Source: an uncultured Candidatus Melainabacteria bacterium (GTDB lineage: Bacteria; Cyanobacteriota; Vampirovibrionia; Gastranaerophilales; Gastranaerophilaceae). From it: 6,213 bases of DNA. Positions 1 to 5,418 of the stretch are shown one piece after another. Location: NCBI GenBank assembly GCA_934773085.1, contig CAKVMU010000107.1, positions 1 to 6,213 on the forward strand. The letters are read 5' to 3'. The position numbers were made by a program, and so were the translations under genes. Within the stretch, counting starts at the first letter, position 1. Every line of letters begins with the position of its first letter. Below the pieces are notes generated by a model. That model did no database searches and had not been told where the DNA came from. It saw only the letters and a program-made list of their open reading frames with translations.

Positions 1-42
1 GAGTAGGTGAATTTACGTACGGACGACGCACGAAATTAGTAG

Positions 43-71
43 GGTGCGGTAAATCTTCGATTTACCGCACC
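43..71. repeat. Perfect 12-bp inverted repeat (GGTGCGG hairpin)
   Basis: GGTGCGGTAAAT at 43-54 is followed by a 5-base loop CTTCG and the exact reverse complement ATTTACCGCACC at 60-71. Neither strand has a T-run after the stem, so it is not an ordinary intrinsic terminator. The 9-mer AGGGTGCGG that opens it (41-49) recurs in the same orientation at 1669-1677, on the other side of gatB. The rest of 1-118 shows no convincing gene. The element may be a dispersed palindromic repeat or an RNA processing hairpin; its function is unknown. Confidence 0.7.
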
Positions 72-112
72 ATCAATTTGGATTTATTTCTGCATGACAA
101 AAACATCTTGAC

Positions 113-151
113 AAAAAGACGAGGCGGGAAGTTTTTAACTTCCCGCCTCGT
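113..151 (-). terminator. Rho-independent terminator of gatB
   Basis: A perfect 15-bp stem (119-133 with 137-151, loop TTT at 134-136) is read on the minus strand and followed by five T's (A-run 113-117 on the plus strand). It begins about 20 bases after the gatB stop codon. The stem is GC-rich in its outer half (ACGAGGCGGGAAG), so it should be a strong terminator. On the plus strand the stem is not followed by a T-run, so it is probably one-directional. Confidence 0.9.
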
Positions 152-170
152 ACTCGTATAATCTTAAAAC

Positions 171-1619
171 CTAACCTTCAAGAATCTGTCTAACAAGTTC
201 GTTAACAGTCTTAGGATTAGCTCTACCTTTAGTTTCCTTCATAACCTGACCAACAAAGAAACCTAGCAGATTGTTTTTACCGTTTTTGTATGCTTCGACT
301 TCGTTTGGATGAGCACTGATAACCTTTTCAACGATTGATTTAATAGCGCCTTCATCAGAAATCTGGCTCAAACCTTTACGTTCGATAATTTCAGAAGCTT
401 TTTCGCCTTTAGTAATCATATCTTCAACAAGGATTTGTTTACCAATATTGTTAGAAATTGTTCCTTTTTCAATCAAACCGATTAGTTCAACCAAGTTTTC
501 AGGAGTCAATTTTGTATCAGTAATCTCAACTTTGTTTTCTTTCAAGTATGCTGCAATTTCACCCATAATGAAGTTAACGGCTGTTTTAGGGTTTCCACCG
601 AGGTTCAAAACTTCATCAAAGAACAACGCTAAAGGCATTTGTTCAACGATTACGCAAGCATCATATTCGCTCAATCCCAAAGACATATATCTTTGGCGCT
701 TAGCTTCAGGGAGTTCAGGCATCTTAGCACGAATTTCTTCGACCCATTCTCTTGAAATTTCAAGTGGCATTAAATCCGGTTCAGGGAAGTATCTGTAATC
801 GTGAGCATCTTCCTTTCCTCTCATAGAGCGGGTTTCTTTTAAGCCATCATCCCAAAGTCTTGTTTCTTGAACAACTTCGCCACCTTCTTCAACAATCTCG
901 ATTTGTCTGTCGATTTCGTATTCGATAGCTCTTTGTAATGCTGAAAAGCTGTTTACGTTCTTGATTTCAGCTCTTGTGCCGAATTCTTTAGAACCTTTAG
1001 GCATAATAGAAATGTTCGCATCACATCTCATAGAACCTTCTTCAAGGTTTCCGTCACAAACTCCTAGGTAACGTACGATATCACGGAGTTCTTCCATATA
1101 GTTACGTGCTTCTTCGCTTGAGCGCATATCAGGCTCAGAAACAATTTCCAAAAGCGGAGTTCCTGCTCTGTTTAAGTCTACAAGTGAGTATGTAGAACCG
1201 TTAATTCCTGCAGCACCTGCGTGTACAAGTTTACCGGCATCTTCTTCCAAGTGAGCACGTGTTATACCAATTCTTTTGCCTTTTACATTAACCCAGCCGT
1301 TTACGCAGATTGGCTCATCGTATTGAGAAATCTGATATCCTTTCGGAAGGTCCGGATAAAAATATTGTTTTCTGTCAAATTTGCATCTTGACGGAATTTC
1401 ACAGTTTAGAGCAAGCCCTAAAAGAATACCCATATTAACGCATTCTTTGTTTAAAACCGGCAAAACCCCAGGCATACCGAGTGTAATCGGGCTTATCTGT
1501 GTGTTTTGTTCATTACCAAATTCTGTTGAATCCGGTGCAAATATTTTTGACTTGGTTTTGAGTTGTGCGTGAACTTCCAAACCAATAACAACTTCATACT
1601 TTTCTCTTAAATCTTCCAT
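171..1619 (-). CDS. gatB: Aspartyl/glutamyl-tRNA(Asn/Gln) amidotransferase subunit B
   Basis: This is GatB of the cytoplasmic GatCAB complex, which converts mischarged Glu-tRNA(Gln) and/or Asp-tRNA(Asn) to the correct amidated form. In the family, GatA releases ammonia and GatB binds the tRNA and performs kinase/transamidase chemistry. The 482 residues match the usual length. Visible hallmarks are VIGLEVHAQL (11-20), YFYPDLPKGYQISQYD (86-101), HLEEDAGKLVH (123-133), DLNRAGTPLLEIVSEPD (148-164), EEGSMRCDANIS (193-204), EIKNVNSF (218-225) and DYRYFPEPDL (274-283). The helical YqeY-like tail ends with LLGFFVGQVMKETKG (451-465). The ATG is supported by GAGG nine bases upstream (1629-1632 on the plus strand). 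gatA and gatC are not in the window, so the gat genes are scattered or more distant. The VWA gene lies 93 bp upstream on the same strand; a strong terminator follows. No damage is visible. Confidence 0.98.
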   Translation of the reverse strand: MEDLREKYEVVIGLEVHAQLKTKSKIFAPDSTEFGNEQNTQISPITLGMPGVLPVLNKECVNMGILLGLALNCEIPSRCKFDRKQYFYPDLPKGYQISQYDEPICVNGWVNVKGKRIGITRAHLEEDAGKLVHAGAAGINGSTYSLVDLNRAGTPLLEIVSEPDMRSSEEARNYMEELRDIVRYLGVCDGNLEEGSMRCDANISIMPKGSKEFGTRAEIKNVNSFSALQRAIEYEIDRQIEIVEEGGEVVQETRLWDDGLKETRSMRGKEDAHDYRYFPEPDLMPLEISREWVEEIRAKMPELPEAKRQRYMSLGLSEYDACVIVEQMPLALFFDEVLNLGGNPKTAVNFIMGEIAAYLKENKVEITDTKLTPENLVELIGLIEKGTISNNIGKQILVEDMITKGEKASEIIERKGLSQISDEGAIKSIVEKVISAHPNEVEAYKNGKNNLLGFFVGQVMKETKGRANPKTVNELVRQILEG

Positions 1620-1649
1620 ATTAAAAAACCTCGTTTAAACTTTTTCTTA

Positions 1650-1658
1650 ATTCTAACA
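1650..1658 (-). promoter_or_regulatory. Candidate extended -10 promoter of gatB
   Basis: Reading the minus strand, TGTTAGAAT (1658 down to 1650) resembles an extended -10 element (TG-N-TATAAT type), with the gatB ATG about 30 bases further on. No good -35 is present at the expected spacing, as is common for extended -10 promoters. The tRNA promoter uses the same TAGAAT hexamer. gatB could alternatively be reached by read-through from the VWA gene. Confidence 0.45.
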
Positions 1659-1685
1659 TAAAAATACGAGGGTGCGGAAAAATCC

Positions 1686-1710
1686 AAAAAGGCAAATTGT
1701 TTAGCAACAA
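1686..1710 (-). terminator. Weak possible terminator after the VWA gene
   Basis: Just after the VWA stop codon on the minus strand, TTGTT-GCTA-AACAA can form a 5-bp stem (1697-1710), followed within a few bases by TTT and then by TTTTT (A-run 1686-1690 on the plus strand). The stem is short and AT-rich, so termination would be partial at best, and read-through into gatB is plausible. Confidence 0.3.
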
Positions 1711-1712
1711 AC

Positions 1713-2417
1713 TTATTGAACTCCGTAAATCAGTGCTTCAACCTGCTTATGAGGAAGTATCAGCTCTTGCATGGAATTTAAAAGTTCGGCATTTGTATCA
1801 GCTTCAATAAAATGTCCACCGGTTACATCTGCAGTACATTTGAGCTGCGCTAAATCGTCAGAATCCGGCACATTGAAAGCAATTACATCAATTTTTATAT
1901 CTTTTCTGGTTTTAACAAGCTCAATAGAGTAGTCGCAGGGGCTTTCGTCGCAGTTTTCACCGCCATCAGTCAGCAAAATTATGTGTTTGACACCTTCCAT
2001 ACCTGCAAAATCTTTTTTCACAGCTTGTTTTAATGAATATGTAATCGGAGTCATTCCACGGGGACGAAGCTTTGAAATCGCAGTGTTGATTCTGTCAGCA
2101 TTATTTTCTTTGAGCGGCACCAGAAGCTCAGAACTTCTGCAAGCATTGTAAGCAATTACGTTGCATGTATGGCCATAAACCCTTATTCCAACTTTTGTTT
2201 CCGGAGATATTTGGGGCAAAACTTTTGTCATCATTGATTTAACCTGATTAACCTTGGTTTTGTGCTCAAGGTATTCCCCCATACTGTTGGAAAAATCTAC
2301 AACGAATAATAGTTTGTCCCCGCTGTTTTGATATGTGTAATCATTCGGAGAGTAGACTTCGTAGGCAAAAGCGGGTATTACACAGGCTAAAAGCAATAAA
2401 AATCGCAGTTTATTCAT
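1713..2417 (-). CDS. Secreted/periplasmic von Willebrand factor A domain protein
   Basis: This 234-aa protein is essentially a signal peptide plus one VWA domain. Residues 1-18 form an export signal (basic MNKLR, leucine-rich core, AFA cleavage motif). The metal-ion-dependent adhesion site is complete: D41-F-S43-N-S45, T123 in RGMTPIT, and D151 in LLTDGGENC. YGHTCNV (81-87) and four cysteines, C85/C93 and C156/C161, suggest disulphides and fit an exported location. VWA domains bind protein ligands through a divalent metal; the partner is unknown. C12 in LLLLAC slightly resembles a lipobox, but the hydrophobic stretch before it is too short, so signal peptidase I cleavage is preferred. AGGA lies 11 bases before the ATG, rather far. 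An earlier out-of-frame ATG (2424) opens a 4-codon mini-ORF, MGYE, that overlaps this start. A membrane anchor is absent. Confidence 0.9.
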   Translation of the reverse strand: MNKLRFLLLLACVIPAFAYEVYSPNDYTYQNSGDKLLFVVDFSNSMGEYLEHKTKVNQVKSMMTKVLPQISPETKVGIRVYGHTCNVIAYNACRSSELLVPLKENNADRINTAISKLRPRGMTPITYSLKQAVKKDFAGMEGVKHIILLTDGGENCDESPCDYSIELVKTRKDIKIDVIAFNVPDSDDLAQLKCTADVTGGHFIEADTNAELLNSMQELILPHKQVEALIYGVQ

Positions 2418-2430
2418 AACCCATGTTTTC

Positions 2431-2459
2431 CTGATATTTGCTCAATGAACATTCCACAA
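2431..2459 (-). promoter_or_regulatory. Possible promoter of the VWA gene
   Basis: On the minus strand TTGTGG (2459-2454) is followed after 17 bases by TATCAG (2436-2431). Both hexamers are imperfect. Transcription would begin close to 2424, only a few bases before the VWA start, which would bypass the AGGA at 2429-2432. It abuts the divergent plus-strand promoter whose -35 starts at 2460, so the two would compete. Confidence 0.3.
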
Positions 2460-2488
2460 TTGACCTAGCATTGCGACTGATATATGAT
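2460..2488 (+). promoter_or_regulatory. Sigma-70 type promoter of the lyase-family gene
   Basis: TTGACC (2460-2465), a 17-base spacer and TATGAT (2483-2488) make a near-consensus housekeeping promoter. A start about 7 bases downstream of the -10 falls at roughly 2495, only two or three bases before the ATG at 2498. The transcript would therefore be practically leaderless, matching the lack of a Shine-Dalgarno there. Confidence 0.75.
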
Positions 2489-2497
2489 TTTTGTATT

Positions 2498-3721
2498 ATG
2501 AATTACGATATTAAGAATGCTGAAAAAAGTTTAGAAAAAGAATTTGAAAAAGTAAATGAAATAAGGGACTTCAATCAAAAAAAAGTACTAAAAGCTTTTG
2601 TTGATAATAAGGTCGCTCCGGAACATTTTTACACGGTTTCCGGATATGGTCACGACGATTTGGGACGTGAAGTCTTAGATAAGGTTTTTGCGCAAGTTTT
2701 TTGTACCGAAAAAGCTCTTGTCAGAATTCATTTTGCATCTGGCACACACACGCTTGCGTGCGCTTTGTTCGGCAATCTTAGATATGGCGATAAGCTCCTG
2801 TCTGTGGCAGGTGCGCCATACGATACAATGCAGGAAGTTATCGGAACTGCCGGAGATGATGAAACCAAAAGGGCTTCACTCATCGGACAGGGGGTTTTGT
2901 ACGATGAAGTACCACTTCTAAACGGTACTGATATTGATTTTGAAGAATTGAAACGCAGAGTGAACGATTCAACTACAATGGTTTTGATACAGCGTTCTAA
3001 GGGATATTCTACAAGAAAATCTCTTTCAATTGAGACTATTGAAAATATTTGCAAGATTGTTAAATCTAAGAACCCTAATTGCATATGCTTTGTTGACAAT
3101 TGTTACGGCGAGTTTGTGGATTCAAAGGAACCTACAGAGGTTGGTGCAGATTTAATGGCTGGTTCTTTGATTAAAAATCCGGGGGGCGGAATTGTTGAAG
3201 CCGGCGGATATATTGCGGGTAAGGAATTGTATGTTGAAAGAGCGGCAAATCGCTTGACAGCTCCTGGCATTGGCTCTGAGGGTGGAGCAATGTTTAATCA
3301 GCACAGACTCATTTTTCAAGGATTGTTTATGGCACCTTCTGTTGTTTCTGAGGCGGTAAAGGGTGCAATTTTGGCTGCGAAGGTGTTTGAGGACATTGGC
3401 TTTAATTCAAGCCCGAGACATGATGAAAAGAGAACGGATATTATCCAAAATATAATCTTTGGCAAGGCTGAGCATTTGGAGCAATTCTGTCGAACGATTC
3501 AGTCGTTATCACCGGTGAACGGATATGTAACACCGATTCCTGAATATATTCCTGGGTATGAAGATCAGGTTATTATGGCAGGTGGAACTTTTGTAGAGGG
3601 TTCAACTATTGAACTTTCGGCTGACGGACCGATGCGTGAACCTTATGTAGCTTATATGCAGGGTGGCTTAAATTATGCGCATGTAAAGATATGTCTGGAA
3701 GAAATGGTTAAGAACTTATAA
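2498..3721 (+). CDS. PLP-dependent methionine gamma-lyase / aluminium-resistance family protein
   Basis: A 407-aa fold-type I PLP enzyme of the family annotated as methionine gamma-lyase or aluminium-resistance protein (Pfam Met_gamma_lyase); the physiological substrate is usually unproven, with sulfur amino acid C-S cleavage the presumed chemistry. Visible motifs are FYTVSGYGHDDLGR (44-57), SGTH (81-84, expected phosphate-binding region), PYDTMQEVIG (108-117), IQRSKGYS (164-171), FVDNCYGEF (198-206, D200 expected to contact the pyridine nitrogen), SLIKNPGGG (223-231, K226 the expected Schiff-base lysine) and QGGLNYAHVKICLEEM near the C-terminus. The frame is open upstream to an ATG at 2438, but that start would precede the promoter, its 20 extra residues are not family-like, and MNYDIKNAEKSLEKEF fits the usual helical N-terminus, so 2498 is chosen. 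It is cytosolic, intact and monocistronic, since a tRNA promoter follows about 30 bp after the stop. Confidence 0.92.
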   Translation: MNYDIKNAEKSLEKEFEKVNEIRDFNQKKVLKAFVDNKVAPEHFYTVSGYGHDDLGREVLDKVFAQVFCTEKALVRIHFASGTHTLACALFGNLRYGDKLLSVAGAPYDTMQEVIGTAGDDETKRASLIGQGVLYDEVPLLNGTDIDFEELKRRVNDSTTMVLIQRSKGYSTRKSLSIETIENICKIVKSKNPNCICFVDNCYGEFVDSKEPTEVGADLMAGSLIKNPGGGIVEAGGYIAGKELYVERAANRLTAPGIGSEGGAMFNQHRLIFQGLFMAPSVVSEAVKGAILAAKVFEDIGFNSSPRHDEKRTDIIQNIIFGKAEHLEQFCRTIQSLSPVNGYVTPIPEYIPGYEDQVIMAGGTFVEGSTIELSADGPMREPYVAYMQGGLNYAHVKICLEEMVKNL

Positions 3722-3750
3722 AAAATATTTAATTACTTAAGACAAACCCC

Positions 3751-3778
3751 TTTACAAAAAAAAATCATCATGTAGAAT
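3751..3778 (+). promoter_or_regulatory. Promoter of the tRNA-Ala gene
   Basis: TTTACA (3751-3756), a 16-base spacer ending in TG and TAGAAT (3773-3778) form a plausible sigma-70 promoter. Transcription would start near 3785, giving a 5' leader of about 30 bases for RNase P to remove before the tRNA at 3816. The region 3722-3750 shows no clear terminator for the preceding lyase-family gene. Confidence 0.7.
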
Positions 3779-3815
3779 AAGAAATGTAGTCAGTTTTGAT
3801 TACACCCGCATACGT

Positions 3816-3888
3816 GGGGGATTAGCTCAATTGGTAGAGCACCTGCTTTGCACGCAGGGGGTTAGGAGTTCGAGTCTCCTATTCTCCA
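3816..3888 (+). tRNA. tRNA-Ala (anticodon TGC)
   Basis: A complete 73-base cloverleaf can be folded by hand. The acceptor GGGGGAT pairs with ATTCTCC and includes the G3-U70 wobble that identifies alanine tRNAs. The D arm is GCTC/GAGC; the anticodon arm CCTGC-TTTGCAC-GCAGG has anticodon TGC; a 5-base variable loop follows; the T arm is AGGAG-TTCGAGT-CTCCT; the discriminator is A. CCA is not encoded (AATAAA follows), so a nucleotidyltransferase must add it. A second copy of the last 16 bases, this time followed by CCA, lies at 4110-4125. That pattern is typical of a tRNA gene whose 3' end was rebuilt by an integrating element. Confidence 0.97.
3873..3888 (+). repeat. Direct repeat copy 1: tRNA-Ala 3' end (attL-like)
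   Basis: AGTCTCCTATTCTCCA, the last 16 bases of tRNA-Ala (3' half of the T arm, acceptor strand and discriminator), is repeated exactly at 4110-4125. Copy 1 completes the functional gene but lacks CCA. With integration into a tRNA 3' end, the element supplies a replacement end and the displaced original end stays at the far border. Confidence 0.8.
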
Positions 3889-3930
3889 AATAAAATACAG
3901 GATGACGAAAGTTATCCTGTATTTTATTTT
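3888..3930 (+). terminator. Terminator hairpin of tRNA-Ala with GAAA tetraloop
   Basis: A continuous stem starts within one base of the tRNA. TAAAATACAGGAT (3891-3903) pairs with ATCCTGTATTTTA (3914-3926); GAC (3904-3906) pairs with GTT (3911-3913, one G-U) to close a GAAA tetraloop at 3907-3910, and A-T pairs extend the base. The 3' arm runs into TTTATTTT. The stem is strong and would also help release the tRNA 3' end for processing. Confidence 0.85.
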
Positions 3931-4109
3931 GTAGGAGTAGGGCTGAGCGAGAACTCCCAATATACGATAGTTCATTTTAAAGGAGTTCGGAGGATTTTGC
4001 GTAGGCCGGAGCGAAGCGGAACGCCGAAGTAGCACGGAGCAAAACGAGCGTTAATTTACAACAGTAAATGGAGTGAGTGACTGCGTAGTGTGGAGCAATA
4101 ATCCGATAC
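3931..4109. repeat. Non-coding stretch with repeated GTAG-N3-KGAGCRA modules
   Basis: This interval between the two tRNA-end copies is richer in G and C than its surroundings and holds no credible gene. The module GTAG, three variable bases, (G/T)GAGC(G/A)A occurs at 3937, 4001, 4029 and 4085, with a weaker form at 4064 (GTAAATGGAGTGA). The 4001 and 4085 copies share the longer TGCGTAG start. The 4001, 4029 and 4085 copies are 28 and 56 bases apart. GAACTCC (3951-3957) is complementary to GGAGTTC (3982-3988), and TTTAC-AACA-GTAAA (4055 onward) is another small palindrome, so a folded RNA is possible. Its function is unknown. Confidence 0.6.
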
Positions 4110-4128
4110 AGTCTCCTATTCTCCACCA
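4110..4128 (+). repeat. Direct repeat copy 2: displaced tRNA-Ala 3' end with CCA (attR-like)
   Basis: AGTCTCCTATTCTCCA recurs here exactly, 237 bases after copy 1, and continues into CCA (4126-4128), which copy 1 lacks. A terminator starts a few bases later, as expected for the original end of a tRNA gene. There is no D or anticodon arm before it, so it is a fragment and not a second tRNA. It may mark the right border of a small integrated segment or the left border of the next one. Confidence 0.75.
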
Positions 4129-4133
4129 TTTAT

Positions 4134-4161
4134 AAAAAGAGCCTTGAAGGGCTCTTTTTTT
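4134..4161. terminator. Bidirectional terminator after displaced tRNA end
   Basis: AAAAAGAGCC (4134-4143) pairs with GGCTCTTTTT (4150-4159) around a 6-base loop, with T's to 4161. Because the left arm begins with an A-run, the minus-strand transcript also ends in a T-run, so the hairpin can stop both the tRNA-side transcription and the converging 73-aa gene. The stretch 4166-4229 holds nothing else recognisable. Confidence 0.85.
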
Positions 4162-4229
4162 ATTGACTTTACAGGGTTTGAACATATTTTGACAAAAATG
4201 CCGTTTTTAAAGAAATAGCCTCGATTCCT

Positions 4230-4451
4230 CTATTGGTCTATATTTGAGAAAGTTCGAATCTCTTTAGGTGTTTTAAATACCTCTAAAACTATTGTCTTTG
4301 TTGTGTTTTTAACTATTTTGGGGTCGATTTTTGGATTAATTATTTCTGCCAAAAGTAGAAAGAATCTTTCCCAAAGGAATTCAGTTTCTTCTTTGGTATA
4401 TTCTTTATCATCAAATTGAATTATCAAACCAACATCTTTTTTCTTTGTCAT
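4230..4451 (-). CDS. Small hypothetical protein, 73 aa
   Basis: I do not recognise this protein. It is small, charged and soluble, with no signal peptide or membrane helix. The N-terminus (MTKKKDVGLIIQFDDKEY) suggests a short beta strand, followed by a likely amphipathic helix (TKEETEFLWERFFLLLAEII, 19-38) and a second strand (TKTIVLEVF). No Shine-Dalgarno is visible; a TATAAT lies only 12 bases before the ATG on its strand, so the message would be short-leadered. It is divergent from the 263-aa membrane protein across a 54-bp spacer and ends toward a bidirectional terminator, an arrangement that supports a real gene. Location between tRNA-end repeats and high AT content suggest accessory DNA. 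A chance open frame in AT-rich sequence cannot be excluded. Confidence 0.55.
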   Translation of the reverse strand: MTKKKDVGLIIQFDDKEYTKEETEFLWERFFLLLAEIINPKIDPKIVKNTTKTIVLEVFKTPKEIRTFSNIDQ

Positions 4452-4462
4452 AAAAATTTTTT

Positions 4463-4472
4463 AATTATAATT
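4463..4472. promoter_or_regulatory. Shared palindromic -10 region for two divergent genes
   Basis: AATTATAATT is a perfect palindrome that presents TATAAT on both strands (4466-4471 plus, 4469-4464 minus) in the 54-bp gap between the 73-aa and 263-aa genes. A further TATAAG sits at 4476-4481 on the plus strand, better spaced from the ATG at 4506. No clear -35 is present on either side. Overlapping -10 elements would make expression of the two genes mutually exclusive; this is inference. Confidence 0.4.
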
Positions 4473-4505
4473 TTGTATAAGTAAATTTTATGGTAAAGTT
4501 TTTTT

Positions 4506-5297
4506 ATGAAAAAAAATGATTTAACAAATAAAATAGGTATAGCGCTAACAATATTATTCATTGTATTTCTTTGTATAGATATATTTGCATTAAGAAATTC
4601 TTATCCAAAACTTTCGGGTTATTTCTGTAATATTGCAACTGAATGTATAGGGCTTTTTATAACCATATGTGTTATTCAAAAAATGTTAGAAAAAAACGAT
4701 ATAAAAAAAGAAAGACAAAATGAATTAGAAAAAATAAAAAGACATAATCAAATAATTTTAATTTATTTAAATTTTTATACAAAATATTTTCATTGTATAA
4801 CTAATCCAATAAATAATAGATTCAAAAATAATGTTGATTTAAATAATAATTTTACAATAAAGGATTTATGCGATTTACACAAATTTTCTATGGGAGCAAC
4901 TGACCCATTATTAAAAACATCCATAGTTTTATTTTACGAATATGAGCATAATTTAAGAAATGAATTTATGCAAATGTTGAATAATATTGATTTTAAGCAT
5001 TGTTCAAATATCCAGAATATTATTGTTGACTTCATTCAAATTTCGCTTTCACTTGATGTTTCGGATACTATTATAAGCAATGAAAAGTTAAAATTAGACA
5101 ACAGGCAAGAAACCTCTCAATTTATTGCAGAAATGCTCAAATCTGAGAATGTAGATAACTTGTATTCGCAATACAAGAAGGGAGAATTGCAAGCTAATAT
5201 AATAATCCCGTATTTTCTATTATTTGACTTATTAAAAAGAGAACAAGAATTGTTAATAAAGTACCTCAATGAAATTAATAAATTATGCAGTGATTAA
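4506..5297 (+). CDS. Two-helix membrane protein with cytosolic domain, unknown function
   Basis: This 263-aa protein is not assigned to a named family. It has two membrane helices, about 9-29 (IALTILFIVFLCIDIFAL) and 39-59 (YFCNIATECIGLFITICVIQ), joined by a loop of about nine residues. A charged, coiled-coil-prone linker (60-82, MLEKNDIKKERQNELEKIKR) then leads to a helical domain of about 180 residues. The lysine-rich N-terminus and linker put both ends in the cytoplasm. The N-xx-TE-x-IG pattern in helix 2 recalls a widespread class of uncharacterised two-helix proteins (from memory). Codons are strongly AT-biased (AAA, AAT, TTA, ATA) compared with gatB, suggesting transfer. No clear Shine-Dalgarno precedes the ATG. 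It sits between tRNA-end-like repeats and beside a putative nuclease/regulator pair, so a membrane-linked defence role is conceivable but unproven. Confidence 0.8.
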   Translation: MKKNDLTNKIGIALTILFIVFLCIDIFALRNSYPKLSGYFCNIATECIGLFITICVIQKMLEKNDIKKERQNELEKIKRHNQIILIYLNFYTKYFHCITNPINNRFKNNVDLNNNFTIKDLCDLHKFSMGATDPLLKTSIVLFYEYEHNLRNEFMQMLNNIDFKHCSNIQNIIVDFIQISLSLDVSDTIISNEKLKLDNRQETSQFIAEMLKSENVDNLYSQYKKGELQANIIIPYFLLFDLLKREQELLIKYLNEINKLCSD

Positions 5298-5418
5298 TCT
5301 CCATTTTAAACAAAACTATTTTTTCTATTATTGAAGCTATTTCTGGGTTTTTAAGTTCTTCAATTAACTGTTTAATACTTTTCAAAAAGTTCGAACTTTG
5401 ACGCTTTATCTCCACCAT
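5275..5418 (-). CDS. Possible small protein or gene remnant, 47 aa
   Basis: An ATG at 5418 opens a 47-codon frame reading MVEIKRQSSNFLKSIKQLIE and onward, ending in VLFKMEINHCIIY. The stretch FLKSIKQLIEELKNPEIASI has amphipathic-helix character and protein-like composition. The frame stays open upstream to a stop at 5482, so this could be the tail of a decayed gene. It overlaps the last 23 bases of the 263-aa gene on the opposite strand, has no Shine-Dalgarno, and its ATG falls inside the tRNA-end-like TCTCCACCAT. In AT-rich DNA this could be chance. It is the only content seen between 5298 and 5408. Confidence 0.25.
   Translation of the reverse strand: MVEIKRQSSNFLKSIKQLIEELKNPEIASIIEKIVLFKMEINHCIIY

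Noticed and set aside
1..160. Plus-strand frame open from base 3 to a stop near 160
   Set aside because: It runs through two hairpins including the gatB terminator, and the translation has no protein-like pattern.
448..798. Plus-strand open frame inside gatB
   Set aside because: Shadow of the gatB reading frame; gatB is unambiguous across the whole stretch.
2438..2497. Upstream ATG extending the lyase-family protein by 20 residues
   Set aside because: It would begin before the clear promoter at 2460-2488, and the extra residues do not look like the family N-terminus.
2728..3099. 123-codon antisense frame inside the lyase-family gene
   Set aside because: It lies wholly within a well-supported coding gene and has no motif, ribosome site or promoter of its own.
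3977..4129. A 50-codon minus-strand frame starting at the displaced tRNA end (ATG within the CCACCAT)
   Set aside because: The translation is arginine/alanine/serine-rich and merely reads through the repeated GGAGCGAAG modules; it has no ribosome site and starts inside a tRNA-derived repeat.
4163..4191. TTGACT resembling a -35 box after the second terminator
   Set aside because: No acceptable -10 lies at 16-18 bases, and no plus-strand gene follows until 4506.
4250..4263. AGTTCGAATCTC-type sequence resembling the tRNA T arm
   Set aside because: It does not form a 5-bp T stem and lies inside the 73-aa frame; the similarity is short and likely chance.
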